Assembly: GCA_947683625.1 (NCBI GenBank)
Contig: CANTUR010000429.1
Location: forward strand, 124,001-188,000
Direction of reading: 5' to 3'
Origin: Mallotus nudiflorus
Lineage: Eukaryota > Streptophyta > Magnoliopsida > Malpighiales > Euphorbiaceae
Length of the DNA: 64,000 bases
The number at the start of each line of letters is the position of its first letter. The stretch's first letter is position 1. The position numbers and the translations under genes are program-made. Below, piece by piece: positions 38,688 to 49,405 of this stretch. The notes under the pieces were generated by a model. That model had not been told where the DNA came from. It was given only the letters and a program-made list of their open reading frames with translations, and searched no databases.

Positions 38688-39832
38688 AATTGTTTAAAAC
38701 ATGTGATCCAATGTTCCAACCACATATTTTCAATCCTAAAGACATATTCCAGCATTTCAAACTCGTAAATCTAGTTGATTTAATTGAATGCACAACTTGT
38801 GCACATTTGCGCATGTTTGAACGAAAAACGTGAACTTGTGCAAATTTGTGCGCAAATGGTTTTAGACAAGACATCCAATGTTCCAATCGCATATTAATAG
38901 CACTAATCACATATTCTAGCTTTTTAATCTCACAGATACAAATGAGATTGTTGAATGAACAATCTTGCACATTTGCGGTTTTTTGAACGCAAAATGTCAA
39001 CTCGTGCGAAAAGTTATGCACAAATTGTTTAAAACATGTAATCCAACATTCCAACTACATATTTTCAATCCTAAAGACGCATTCCAGCCTTTGAAACTCA
39101 TAAATCCAGTTGATTTAATTGAATGCACAATTTTTGCGCTTGTGTGAACGCGAAACGTGAACTCATGCAAATTTGTGCGCAAATGGTTTTAGACAAGGTA
39201 TCCAATTTTCCAATCGCATATTCGTAACACTAATCACTTTTCAAACTCATAAATATAAATGAGATTGTTCAGTGCACAATTTTTGCACATTTGCACCTGT
39301 TTGAACGCAAAACGTGAACTCGTCCAAATTTGTGCGCAAATGCTTTTAGACAAGATATCCAATGTTCCAATCGCAAATTCACAACACCAATCACATATTT
39401 TAGCTTTCTAAACTCATAAATATAAATGAGATTGTTGAATGTATAATTTTTGCACTTTTGCGCCAGTTTGAACGCAAAACCTTAACTCGTACAAAATTTA
39501 TGCGCAAATTGTTCAAAACATGTAATCCAATGTTCCAACTACATATTTTCAATCCTAAAGACATATTCCAGCATTTCAAACTCGTTAATGCTATTGATTT
39601 TGTCCAATGCACAATTTGTGGACATTTGCGTATGCTTGAACGCAAAACGTGAACTCGCGTAAATTTGTGCGCAAATGGTTTTAGACAAGATATCCAATGT
39701 TCCAACCCTAATCATATATATTCTAGCTTTTTAAGCTCATGAATATATAAATGAGATTGTTGAATGCACAATTTGTGCACGTTTGCGCCTCTAAGAACGA
39801 ACGCAAAATCTAAGGAGAAATTGTTTATAATA

Positions 39833-40644
39833 TAATATGAACCCTAAAAGGGATCAATAACGCCTAAATATGAAGAATTCAAGCTAATTAGCTTAATTTC
39901 CTATTCTGAAATTAATTAGCTTGATTGGACGAATTTTGATTTATTTTCCTATTTTAGAGTCAATAAGGAAGATTCAAGAAGATTCTAGAAGATGTGAGAA
40001 GATTCAAGAATATTCCAAGTCAAAGTCAACAAGTCAAAGTCAAAGTCAAATAGTCAATAAGTCAAAGTCAATGGTCAATGGTCAACATATGACATGGCAT
40101 GTGACATGGCATGCTTTAATGCTTAGTTGTCATGAGTTGTCATTTTCCTTAGTTGTCATGAATTGTAATGAGTTGTCAATTTTGACTTTTCAAAGATGAG
40201 TTGTCATTAGTTGTCATTAGTTGTCCTATTTTAAAGGAAATCTCCTTAATTAAGGATTTTCCTATATAGGTATCTTTGGGAATAAGGAATAGAACCTTTT
40301 CCTTTAAGGATTAGGTTGTTTACATGCCTATATAAGGGCTAACCCTATGACATACGAATTTAAGAAGATTGAAATATTAAAAGTAAGGTTTTTCCTTAAA
40401 CTTTGTTCTTTTGAAACTTTGCAAGTTTACTTGAATTGTTTCACTTCTACCTTTCATTACAATTGCTAGGTTAGATTAAACTTAGAATTGTGTGATTGTT
40501 CATCTTATAATAGCTAAGTATCTTGCTTCAAATTAATAAGCAAGGGGTTTAGCTCCATCTTCACGACCTCATCTTGACGATCTTGGGCAACGATTTCAAA
40601 GTTGGATGCGCGTTCTATCTGGGTTATAGGTAGGGTTCGTATCA
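39833..40644 (+). repeat. 5' LTR of gag-only element copy 2
   Basis: 812 bp with TATATAAG at 40329-40336 and the GTCAA and TTGTCA blocks in U3. I see one substitution relative to the 3' LTR of this copy (near 42366). Confidence 0.92.
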
Positions 40645-40647
40645 GTT

Positions 40648-40659
40648 TGGTATCAGAGC
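40648..40659 (+). other. Primer-binding site (tRNA-iMet), gag-only element copy 2
   Basis: TGGTATCAGAGC three bases after the 5' LTR, as in copy 1. Confidence 0.9.
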
Positions 40660-40867
40660 CAAACTTCAAGGTTTGGTTACGTATCCTTTAATTTTCATGT
40701 ATTATCTATTCTTTTCTTCTTCTCAATTCTTCATAATTTGAAAAAAAAAAAAACAAAATTTTTTTTTTTGAGTGAAACACGAGAGCATTCACATCCTTGA
40801 GTGTAAACACGTAAGGGAGTGTTTTGTGAGGGTTTCTTTTTTATTTTTTTCTAAATTATCTTTGTGT

Positions 40868-42073
40868 ATGGTTATTATGGATGTGCCTTATTTTCTTGGT
40901 GGGGATGATCCTTATGTTTATTTGGAATGGATGCAACAAATAGAGGAGATATTTGACTCTTTTGAATTAAGTGATTTCCAAAAGTGTAAAGCTGCTTCTT
41001 GTAAATTTTTGGGTGATGCTGCTATATGGTGGAAGGATTTGATGGCATCGTGGAGCATGAATGGGCCTAGTGAGATTAAAAATTGGGAGATAATGAAGAG
41101 ATTAATGACTAGACATTTTATTCCTTCGGAAGTTAGGGATAAATTTCGTCTTAAATTACAAAAGCTTAAACAAGATGATGAATTATGCGTTAATGATTAT
41201 ATTAAAAAGTTTAAGTTGTTTGTAATTGCAAGTGATGTAGGTGAATTTGAAAGGAGGAAAGTTGCAAAATTCATCAGTGGGCTTAAGTGTGATATTGCTA
41301 AGAGATTGAAGAAAAAAGTGCAATTAGAACCTTCTATCTCTTTGAAGGTTGTAATTGAACTTGCTTTGGAGTATGAAAAGCAAGCGGGTTCTTATGAGGA
41401 GACAATGATAGTGTGTGATTCCAAGGAATATGAAGGTGTTAAAGTTAACGAATTGGTTGAGCAACAAGTTGAGGAGAAGAGCAGGGAGGAAGAGTGTCAA
41501 ATTGAAACTACACCACCAAAGACAGTTATTGAAGACATGTGCACAAATCAACTGGTGAGAGAAAATGAGCAAGGCATAAGTGAAAAGGAGAACCTAGAGA
41601 TTGGGAGCATCATGAAAGATCAAGAGTTGGTCATTCATCATGATTATACTAATAATTTTAATCTTTCTTTTTCTAGTGTTTTGAAAGTTATTTTGCAGAC
41701 TTCTATGCCATATAAAGATCCATTTGATGATGTAGTTGTAGTATTTTATTCCTACAACAAAATCTATGGAGGCTGCACTAGTAGTAAAAAGAACTTGAGA
41801 TATTCATGTTTCAAGTTTAGAAAGAAGCAACAAGAATTCAATCCTTACATGTTCATGAACAGAAGTTCTATATTTCAAATGTGCTATCAAGTTCAAGTTA
41901 TATTGAAGCTACTTATATGGATCATTATTTCAAAGGAGAAGTTTTCAACAAAGGAGTTTGTGTTCGACCCTGGAGGATTTGCAAATTTATCAACTCTAGA
42001 AGATGGCTATGATTCGAGGGCGAATCATCTTCAAGAGAGAGGGAATAATATGAACCCTAAAAGGGATCAATAA
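40868..42073 (+). CDS. Gag-like protein with C-terminal pol relic (gag-only element, copy 2)
   Basis: The 401-codon frame from the ATG at 40868 to a stop inside the 3' LTR encodes the same protein as 27591-28796: capsid region at residues about 5-172, no zinc knuckle, and a DSRANHLQERGN tail near 382-393. Preservation in both copies is explained by recent duplication and does not by itself prove selection. A poly-A and poly-T rich leader separates it from the primer-binding site. Confidence 0.82.
   Translation: MVIMDVPYFLGGDDPYVYLEWMQQIEEIFDSFELSDFQKCKAASCKFLGDAAIWWKDLMASWSMNGPSEIKNWEIMKRLMTRHFIPSEVRDKFRLKLQKLKQDDELCVNDYIKKFKLFVIASDVGEFERRKVAKFISGLKCDIAKRLKKKVQLEPSISLKVVIELALEYEKQAGSYEETMIVCDSKEYEGVKVNELVEQQVEEKSREEECQIETTPPKTVIEDMCTNQLVRENEQGISEKENLEIGSIMKDQELVIHHDYTNNFNLSFSSVLKVILQTSMPYKDPFDDVVVVFYSYNKIYGGCTSSKKNLRYSCFKFRKKQQEFNPYMFMNRSSIFQMCYQVQVILKLLIWIIISKEKFSTKEFVFDPGGFANLSTLEDGYDSRANHLQERGNNMNPKRDQ
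42033..42045 (+). other. Polypurine tract, gag-only element copy 2
   Basis: AAGAGAGAGGGAA abutting the 3' LTR, identical to copy 1. Confidence 0.8.
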
Positions 42074-42857
42074 CGCCTAAATATGAAGAATTCAAGCTAA
42101 TTAGCTTAATTTCCTATTCTGAAATTAATTAGCTTGATTGGACGAATTTTGATTTATTTTCCTATTTTAGAGTCAATAAGGAAGATTCAAGAAGATTCTA
42201 GAAGATGTGAGAAGATTCAAGAATATTCCAAGTCAAAGTCAACAAGTCAAAGTCAAAGTCAAATAGTCAATAAGTCAAAGTCAATGGTCAATGGTCAACA
42301 TATGACATGGCATGTGACATGGCATGCTTTAATGCTTAGTTGTCATGAGTTGTCATTTTCCTTAGTTTTCATGAATTGTAATGAGTTGTCAATTTTGACT
42401 TTTCAAAGATGAGTTGTCATTAGTTGTCATTAGTTGTCCTATTTTAAAGGAAATCTCCTTAATTAAGGATTTTCCTATATAGGTATCTTTGGGAATAAGG
42501 AATAGAACCTTTTCCTTTAAGGATTAGGTTGTTTACATGCCTATATAAGGGCTAACCCTATGACATACGAATTTAAGAAGATTGAAATATTAAAAGTAAG
42601 GTTTTTCCTTAAACTTTGTTCTTTTGAAACTTTGCAAGTTTACTTGAATTGTTTCACTTCTACCTTTCATTACAATTGCTAGGTTAGATTAAACTTAGAA
42701 TTGTGTGATTGTTCATCTTATAATAGCTAAGTATCTTGCTTCAAATTAATAAGCAAGGGGTTTAGCTCCATCTTCACGACCTCATCTTGACGATCTTGGG
42801 CAACGATTTCAAAGTTGGATGCGCGTTCTATCTGGGTTATAGGTAGGGTTCGTATCA
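42046..42857 (+). repeat. 3' LTR of gag-only element copy 2
   Basis: 812 bp with canonical family ends. It has a private T near 42366 (TTAGTTTTCATG in place of TTAGTTGTCATG). TATA box near 42542. Confidence 0.92.
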
Positions 42858-45800
42858 TAATATATGTAATCCAATGTTCCAGCTACATATTTTCAATCCC
42901 GAAGACGTATTCCAGCATTTAAAACTCATAAATCTAGTTGATTTAAATGAATGCACAATTTTTGCACATTTGCGCATGTTTGAACGCGAAATGTCAACTC
43001 GTGCAGATTTGTGCACAAATGGTTCTAAGACAAGATATCCAATGTTTCCAATCAAATATTCACAACACTAATCACATATTCTAGCTTTTTGAACTCATAA
43101 ATGTAAATGAGATTGTTGAATGCCCAATTTGTGCACATTTGCACCTCTACGAACGCAAAATGTTAACTCGTGCAAAATTTACACATAAACTGCTTAAAAC
43201 ATGTAATCCAATGTTCGAACTACATATTTTCAATCCTAAAGACATACTCCAGCCTTTAAAACTCATAATTGCAGTTGATTTAATTGAATGCACAAATTTT
43301 GCACATTTGCGCATGTTTTAACGCAAAACGTGAACTCGTGCACATTTGTGCGCAAATGGTTTTAAGACGAGATATCCAATGTTCCCATCAAATATTCACA
43401 ACACTAATCACATATTCTAGCTTTTTAAACTCTTAAATATAAATGAGATTGTTGAATGCACAATTTTTGCACATTTACGCCTGTTTGAACGCAAAATGTT
43501 AACTCGTGCAAAGTTTATACACGGATTGTTTAAAACATGTGATCCAATGTTCCAACTACATATTTTCAATCCTAAAGGCATATTCCAGCATTTAAAGCTC
43601 GCAAATCTAGTTGATTTAATTGAATGCACAATTTTTGCACATTTGCACTTGTTTTCACACAAAACGTGAACTCGTGCAAATTTGTGCGCAAATGGTTTTA
43701 GACAAGACATCCAATGTTGCAATTACATATTCACAACACTAATCCAAAATTCTAGCTCTTCAAACTCATAAATATAAATGAGATTGTGGAATGCACAATT
43801 TGTGCACGTTTGCGCCTGTTTGGACGCAAAATGATAACTCGTGCTAAATTTATGCACGAATTGTAATATGAACCCTAAAAGGGATCAAAAGTGCCCGAAT
43901 ATGAAGAATTCAAGCTAATTAGCTTGAATTCTTCATATTCGGGCACTTTTGATCCCTTTTAGGGTTCATATTATTTGAATTCTTCATATTCGGGCACTTT
44001 TGATCCCTTTTAGGGTTCATATTATTCGTCCAATCAAGCTAATTAATTTCAGAATAGGAAATTAAGCTAATTAGCTTGAATTCTTCATATTCGGGCACTT
44101 TTGATCCCTTTTAGGGTTCATATTAAATTGTTTAAAACATGTGATCCAATGTTCCAACCACATATTTTCAATCCTAAAGACATATTCCAGCATTTCAAAC
44201 TCGTAAATCTAGTTGATTTAATTGAATGCACAACTTGTGCACATTTGCGCATGTTTGAACGAAAAACGTGAACTCGTGCAAATTTGTGCGCAAATGGTTT
44301 TAGACAAGACATCCAATGTTCCAATCGCATATTAATAGCACTAATCACATATTCTAGCTTTTTAATCTCACAGATACAAATGAGATTGTTGAATGAACAA
44401 TCTTGCACATTTGCGCTTTTTTGAACGGAAAATGTCAACTCGTGCGAAAAGTTATGCACAAATTGTTTAAAACATGTAATCCAACATTCCAACTACATAT
44501 TTTCAATCCTAAAGACGCATTCCAGCCTTTGAAACTCATAAATCCAGTTGATTTAATTGAATGCACAATTTTTGCGCTTGTGTGAACGCGAAACGTGAAC
44601 TCATGCAAATTTGTGCGCAAATGGTTTTAGACAAGGTATTCAATTTTCCAATCGCATATTCGTAACACTAATCACTTTTCAAACTCATAAATATAAATGA
44701 GATTGTTCAATGCACAATTTTTGCACATTTGCACCTGTTTGAACGCAAAACGTGAACTCGTCCAAATTTGTGCACAAATGCTTTTAGACAAGATATCCAA
44801 TGTTCCAATCGCAAATTCACAACACCAATCACATATTTTAGCTTTCTAAACTCATAAATATAAATGAGATTGTTGAATGTATAATTTTTGCACTTTTGCG
44901 CCAGTTTGAACGCAAAACCTTAACTCGTACAAAATTTATGCGCAAATTGTTCAAAACATGTAATCCAATGTTCCAACTACATATTTTCAATCCTGAAGAC
45001 ATATTCCAGCATTTCAAACTCGTTAATGCTGTTGATTTTGTCCAATGCACAATTTGTGGACATTTGCGTATGCTTGAACGCAAAACGTGAACTCGCGTAA
45101 ATTTGTGCGCAAATGGTTTTAGACAAGATATCCAATGTTCCAACCCTAATCATATATATTCTAGCTTTTTAAGCTCATGAATATATAAATGAGATTGTTG
45201 AATGCACAATTTGTGCACGTTTGCGCCTCTAAGAACGAACGCAAAATCTAAGGAGAAATTGTTTATAATATATGTAATCCAATGTTCCAGCTACATATTT
45301 TCAATCCCGAAGACGTATTCCAGCATTTAAAACTCATAAATCTAGTTGATTTAAATGAATGCACAATTTTTGCACATTTGCGCATGTTTGAACGCGAAAT
45401 GTCAACTCGTGCAGATTTGTGCACAAATGGTTTTAAGACAAGATATCCAATGTTTCCAATCAAATATTCACAACACTAATCACATATTCTAGCTTTTTGA
45501 ACTCATAAATGTAAATGAGATTGTTGAATGCCCAATTTGTGCACATTTGCACCTCTACGAACGCAAAATGTTAACTCGTGCAAAATTTACACATAAACTG
45601 CTTAAAACATGTAATCCAATGTTCGAACTACATATTTTCAATCCTAAAGACATACTCCAGCCTTTAAAACTCATAATTGCAGTTGATTTAATTGAATGCA
45701 CAAATTTTGCACATTTGCGCATGTTTTAACGCAAAACGTGAACTCGTGCACATTTGTGCGCAAATGGTTTTAAGACGAGATATCCAATGTTCCCATCAAA

Positions 45801-47441
45801 TATTCACAACACTAATCACATATTCTAGCTTTTTAAACTCTTAAATATAAATGAGATTGTTGAATGCACAATTTTTGCACATTTACGCCTGTTTGAACGC
45901 AAAATGTTAACTCGTGCAAAGTTTATACACGGATTGTTTAAAACATGTGATCCAATGTTCCAACTACATATTTTCAATCCTAAAGGCATATTCCAGCATT
46001 TAAAGCTCGCAAATCTAGTTGATTTAATTGAATGCACAATTTTTGCACATTTGCACTTGTTTTCACACAAAACGTGAACTCGTGCAAATTTGTGCGCAAA
46101 TGGTTTTAGACAAGACATCCAATGTTGCAATTACATATTCACAACACTAATCCAAAATTCTAGCTCTTCAAACTCATAAATATAAATGAGATTGTGGAAT
46201 GCACAATTTGTGCACGTTTGCGCCTGTTTGGACGCAAAATGATAACTCGTGCTAAATTTATGCACGAATTGTTTAAAACATGTGATCCAATGTTCCAACC
46301 ACATATTTTCAATCCTAAAGACATATTCCAGCATTTCAAACTCGTAAATCTAGTTGATTTAATTGAATGCACAACTTGTGCACATTTGCGCATGTTTGAA
46401 CGAAAAACGTGAACTCGTGCAAATTTGTGCGCAAATGGTTTTAGACAAGACATCCAATGTTCCAATCGCATATTAATAGCACTAATCACATATTCTAGCT
46501 TTTTAATCTCACAGATACAAATGAGATTGTTGAATGAACAATCTTGCACATTTGCGCTTTTTTGAACGCAAAATGTCAACTCGTGCGAAAAGTTATGCAC
46601 AAATTGTTTAAAACATGTAATCCAACATTCCAACTACATATTTTCAATCCTAAAGACGCATTCCAGCCTTTGAAACTCATAAATCCAGTTGATTTAATTG
46701 AATGCACAATTTTTGCGCTTGTGTGAACGCGAAACGTGAACTCATGCAAATTTGTGCGCAAATGGTTTTAGACAAGGTATCCAATTTTCCAATCGCATAT
46801 TCGTAACACTAATCACTTTTCAAACTCATAAATATAAATGAGATTGTTCAGTGCACAATTTTTGCACATTTGCACCTGTTTGAACGCAAAACGTGAACTC
46901 GTCCAAATTTGTGCGCAAATGCTTTTAGACAAGATATCCAATGTTCCAATCGCAAATTCACAACACCAATCACATATTTTAGCTTTCTAAACTCATAAAT
47001 ATAAATGAGATTGTTGAATGTATAATTTTTGCACTTTTGCGCCAGTTTGAACGCAAAACCTTAACTCGTACAAAATTTATGCGCAAATTGTTCAAAACAT
47101 GTAATCCAATGTTCCAACTACATATTTTCAATCCTGAAGACATATTCCAGCATTTCAAACTCGTTAATGCTGTTGATTTTGTCCAATGCACAATTTGTGG
47201 ACATTTGCGTATGCTTGAACGCAAAACGTGAACTCGCGTAAATTTGTGCGCAAATGGTTTTAGACAAGATATCCAATGTTCCAACCCTAATCATATATAT
47301 TCTAGCTTTTTAAGCTCATGAATATATAAATGAGATTGTTGAATGCACAATTTGTGCACGTTTGCGCCTCTAAGAACGAACGCAAAATCTAAGGAGAAAT
47401 TGTTTATAATATATGTAATCCAATGTTCCAGCTACATATTT
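42858..47441. repeat. Satellite array block IV
   Basis: HOR starts at 44574 and 46715, with a 262-bp palindromic insert at 43864. The HOR of 44574-46714 carries no insert. The block lacks several private variants of blocks II and III (for example it has the common GCATATTCC) and has its own, such as GGTTCTAAG near 43021 and GTATTCAATT near 44637. It ends at the 5-bp TATTT target duplication of the CRM-like element. Confidence 0.95.
43864..44125. mobile_element. Palindromic LTR-terminus insert, copy 6 (262-bp form)
   Basis: AATTG flanks at 43859-43863 and 44126-44130. Core palindrome 43864-43973, third arm 43974-44024, fourth arm 44025-44125. Confidence 0.9.
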
Positions 47442-48264
47442 TGATGGGAATTGTAGGTTTCATCAATTAACTCCCCAATAGCAAGAATACTATGATAAGT
47501 TGAATTAGAAGAAAACTAGAAATTACCAAGTTAATCCACAAATTCGGATCGTTCAAAGATTGAAGTAAGAAGATAGATGCTACTTAACCCCTTTACCAAC
47601 AAAGATAAAGATACTAAGATAGACTTTGAATTTCCTCTTATGCCACAAACAAGAAAGTTTGATAAATAACAAGAAAACAAAGATTTAGATTTTGACACCA
47701 CAAGCTAGAATAAAGCTTGATAAGTCACAAAGTTTATGCAAGAAATTAAAGACAAAATTCCTCACAACAAAACTCAAACAAAGTTATAATTCATATATCA
47801 AATTCATTCATACTACAAAAGAAAGAAAAGGACTTGTTTATATAGAGTACAAGTCCATGCTCACACTACTAAAATAGACTCACACACATAGGATTACTTT
47901 GACTCTTAAATGGCCTTAATAGCCATTACCCACATTAATAGCCATTACTTGGTATTGATTACCCCATTAACTTTAGTAACCACTACCCATAATAATAGCC
48001 ATTACTTGGTATTAATTACCCTATTAACTTGTATATGGTGGCTACATGTAACCCTAATTGTTATTAACACAAAAACAAGTTAAATATTATTCCTTGGGCC
48101 TCCATGGATGCCTTATTGGGCTGAAATTCGTGGCTTTCCAAATTTCCTTAATTAAACCCAATATGGCTTCTTGAAGCTTCTTGGATTTGGACCTTGTGAT
48201 TGGGCCTTCTTGTACTATTAATGGATCTTGGATCTCTTTAGGCTTTGAACTTGGATTCACATCA
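47442..48264 (-). repeat. 3' LTR of CRM-like element
   Basis: 823 bp. In element orientation it starts TGATGTGAATCC and ends TTCCCATCA, the canonical TG-CA ends. A TATATAAA box lies near 47838-47845 on the minus strand. It is 7 bp shorter than the 5' LTR through 1-base indels. Confidence 0.92.
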
Positions 48265-48766
48265 TTCCCCTTTCTTCAAAAGGATTTGTCCTCAAATCAG
48301 CTCCATCATCTTTATCACCTAAATCAAACAAAGACAAGTCACTAACATTAAATGTAGCACTAACATTGCCATACTCACTTGGAAGTTCTAGCTTGTAGGC
48401 ATTGTTGTTGATGCGTTGAAGCACTTTAAAAGGACCATCTCCTCTTGGCATAAGCTTTGATTTCCTTTGGTTAGGAAATCTTTCCTGCCTCAAGTGCACC
48501 CACACCCAATCTCCGGGCTCAAAAATGACTTGCTTCCTCCCCTTGTTGTGTTGCTTTTCATATTGGAGTGTCTTCTTCTCAATGTTTGCACGCACCCTCT
48601 CATGCAAAGTCTTGATGAACTCAGCTTTTTGTTTCCCCTCTAGATTAGCTTTGTCCAATGGCAATGGTAGTAAATCTAATGGAGTCATTGGGTTGAATCC
48701 ATACACAACTTCAAATGGTGAGCAATTTGTTGAACCATGCACACTCCTATTGTAAGCAAATTCCAC
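48257..48766 (-). CDS. Integrase C-terminal part (CRM-like pol fragment)
   Basis: The 169-codon frame starts in the conserved block after the integrase catalytic core (EFAYNRSVHGST, then SPFEVVYGFNP) and continues through a basic region to a GPF/Y module at residues 111-129 (GPFKVLQRINNNAYKLELP). It ends with an acidic tail, DLRTNPFEERGMM, whose stop lies 8 bases inside the LTR. No chromodomain of the usual plant type is present. CRM elements carry a different C-terminal motif or none, so the subgroup is uncertain. The frame is shifted against the upstream integrase near 48765, where a few bases appear to be missing between NWEECL and EFAYN. Confidence 0.8.
   Translation of the reverse strand: MEFAYNRSVHGSTNCSPFEVVYGFNPMTPLDLLPLPLDKANLEGKQKAEFIKTLHERVRANIEKKTLQYEKQHNKGRKQVIFEPGDWVWVHLRQERFPNQRKSKLMPRGDGPFKVLQRINNNAYKLELPSEYGNVSATFNVSDLSLFDLGDKDDGADLRTNPFEERGMM
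48265..48277 (-). other. Polypurine tract of CRM-like element
   Basis: GAAGAAAGGGGAA on the minus strand abuts the start of the 3' LTR. It overlaps the last codons of the integrase frame. Confidence 0.8.
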
Positions 48767-49405
48767 GCAAACATTCTTCCCAATTCTTCAGATTTCTTTG
48801 GATGACAGCCCTCAAAAGTGTTGAAAGTGTCCTATTGACCACCTCCGTTTGTCCATCCGTTTGTGGATGACAAGTTGTAGAATACAAAAGCTTTGTCCCC
48901 ATCTTTCCCCAAAGAGTCTTCCAAAAGTGACTTAGGAATTTGACATCCCTATCACTCACAATGGTCCTTGGCACTCCATGTAGCCTAACAATCTCCTTGA
49001 AGAATAGATTGGCAATATGGGTTGCATCATCCGTCTTGTGACATGGAATGAAATGTGCCATTTTGCTAAACCTGTCCACAACAACAAAAATGGAATCTCT
49101 CCCTCCCTTGGACCTAGGTAATCCTAAAACAAAATCCATAGAAATGTCTACCCAAGGTTTTTTTGGTATGGTAAGAGGTGTATACAAACCATGAGGCATT
49201 GCTTTGGATTTGGCTTGTTTGCAAGTAATGCATTTCTCACAAATTCTCTTAACATCCCTTTTCATGTGTGGCCAAAAGAAATGGTCACCCAACACATCCA
49301 AAGTTTTCTTAATCCCAAAATGCCCCATTAAACCTCCGCTATGTGCCTCTCTCACAAGTAACTCTCTTAAAGAACTTTGTGGCACACACAATTTGTTTTC
49401 CCCGA
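48747..49405 (-). CDS. Integrase zinc-binding and catalytic core (CRM-like pol fragment)
   Basis: The frame stays open upstream to 49514, but codons before about 49405 are out of register with pol. Numbered from 49514, the HHCC zinc site is H58, H65, C95 and C98. The DDE triad is D127 (SMDF), D188 (VSDRD) and E224 (DGQTE); the 35 residues between the last two are the expected D35E spacing. It would integrate the element's cDNA and make 5-bp target duplications like those seen here. The shift at the N-terminal side falls in a run of ten A (plus strand) near 49405. At the other end the frame leaves register after NWEECL near 48765. Confidence 0.85.

Larger units (their letters stand above)
35113..39832. 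repeat. Satellite array block III (4,720 bp, duplicate of block II)
   Basis: HOR starts at 36829 and 39136, palindromic inserts at 36119 and 38527. Length equals block II to the base, and every private variant I checked in block II is repeated here, which indicates a recent tandem duplication that included the LTR insertion. Confidence 0.95.
39833..42857 (+). mobile_element. Non-autonomous gag-only LTR retrotransposon (TR-GAG-like), copy 2
   Basis: Complete 3,025-bp element with TAATA at 39828-39832 and 42858-42862, in the same HOR site as copy 1. It differs in length from copy 1 by one A in the leader poly-A tract (13 versus 12). The two copies are descendants of one insertion, spread by duplication of the surrounding satellite, not two transposition events. 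Confidence 0.92.
38527..46271. repeat. Super-unit 3 (two HORs plus inserts, full LTR element)
   Basis: Same order with a full LTR element, 7,745 bp. It ends at the empty insert site after AATTG at 46267-46271, where the next HOR carries no palindromic insert. Confidence 0.8.

Noticed and set aside
26557..42857. Three independent insertions of the gag-only element
   Set aside because: The two full copies and the solo LTR share the same HOR base position, the same TAATA duplication and matching flanking satellite, so one insertion plus duplication is simpler.
47692..47877. Plus-strand open frame inside the LTR of the CRM-like element
   Set aside because: It is antisense to the element, is altered by a 1-base indel in the other LTR copy, and has no recognisable domain.
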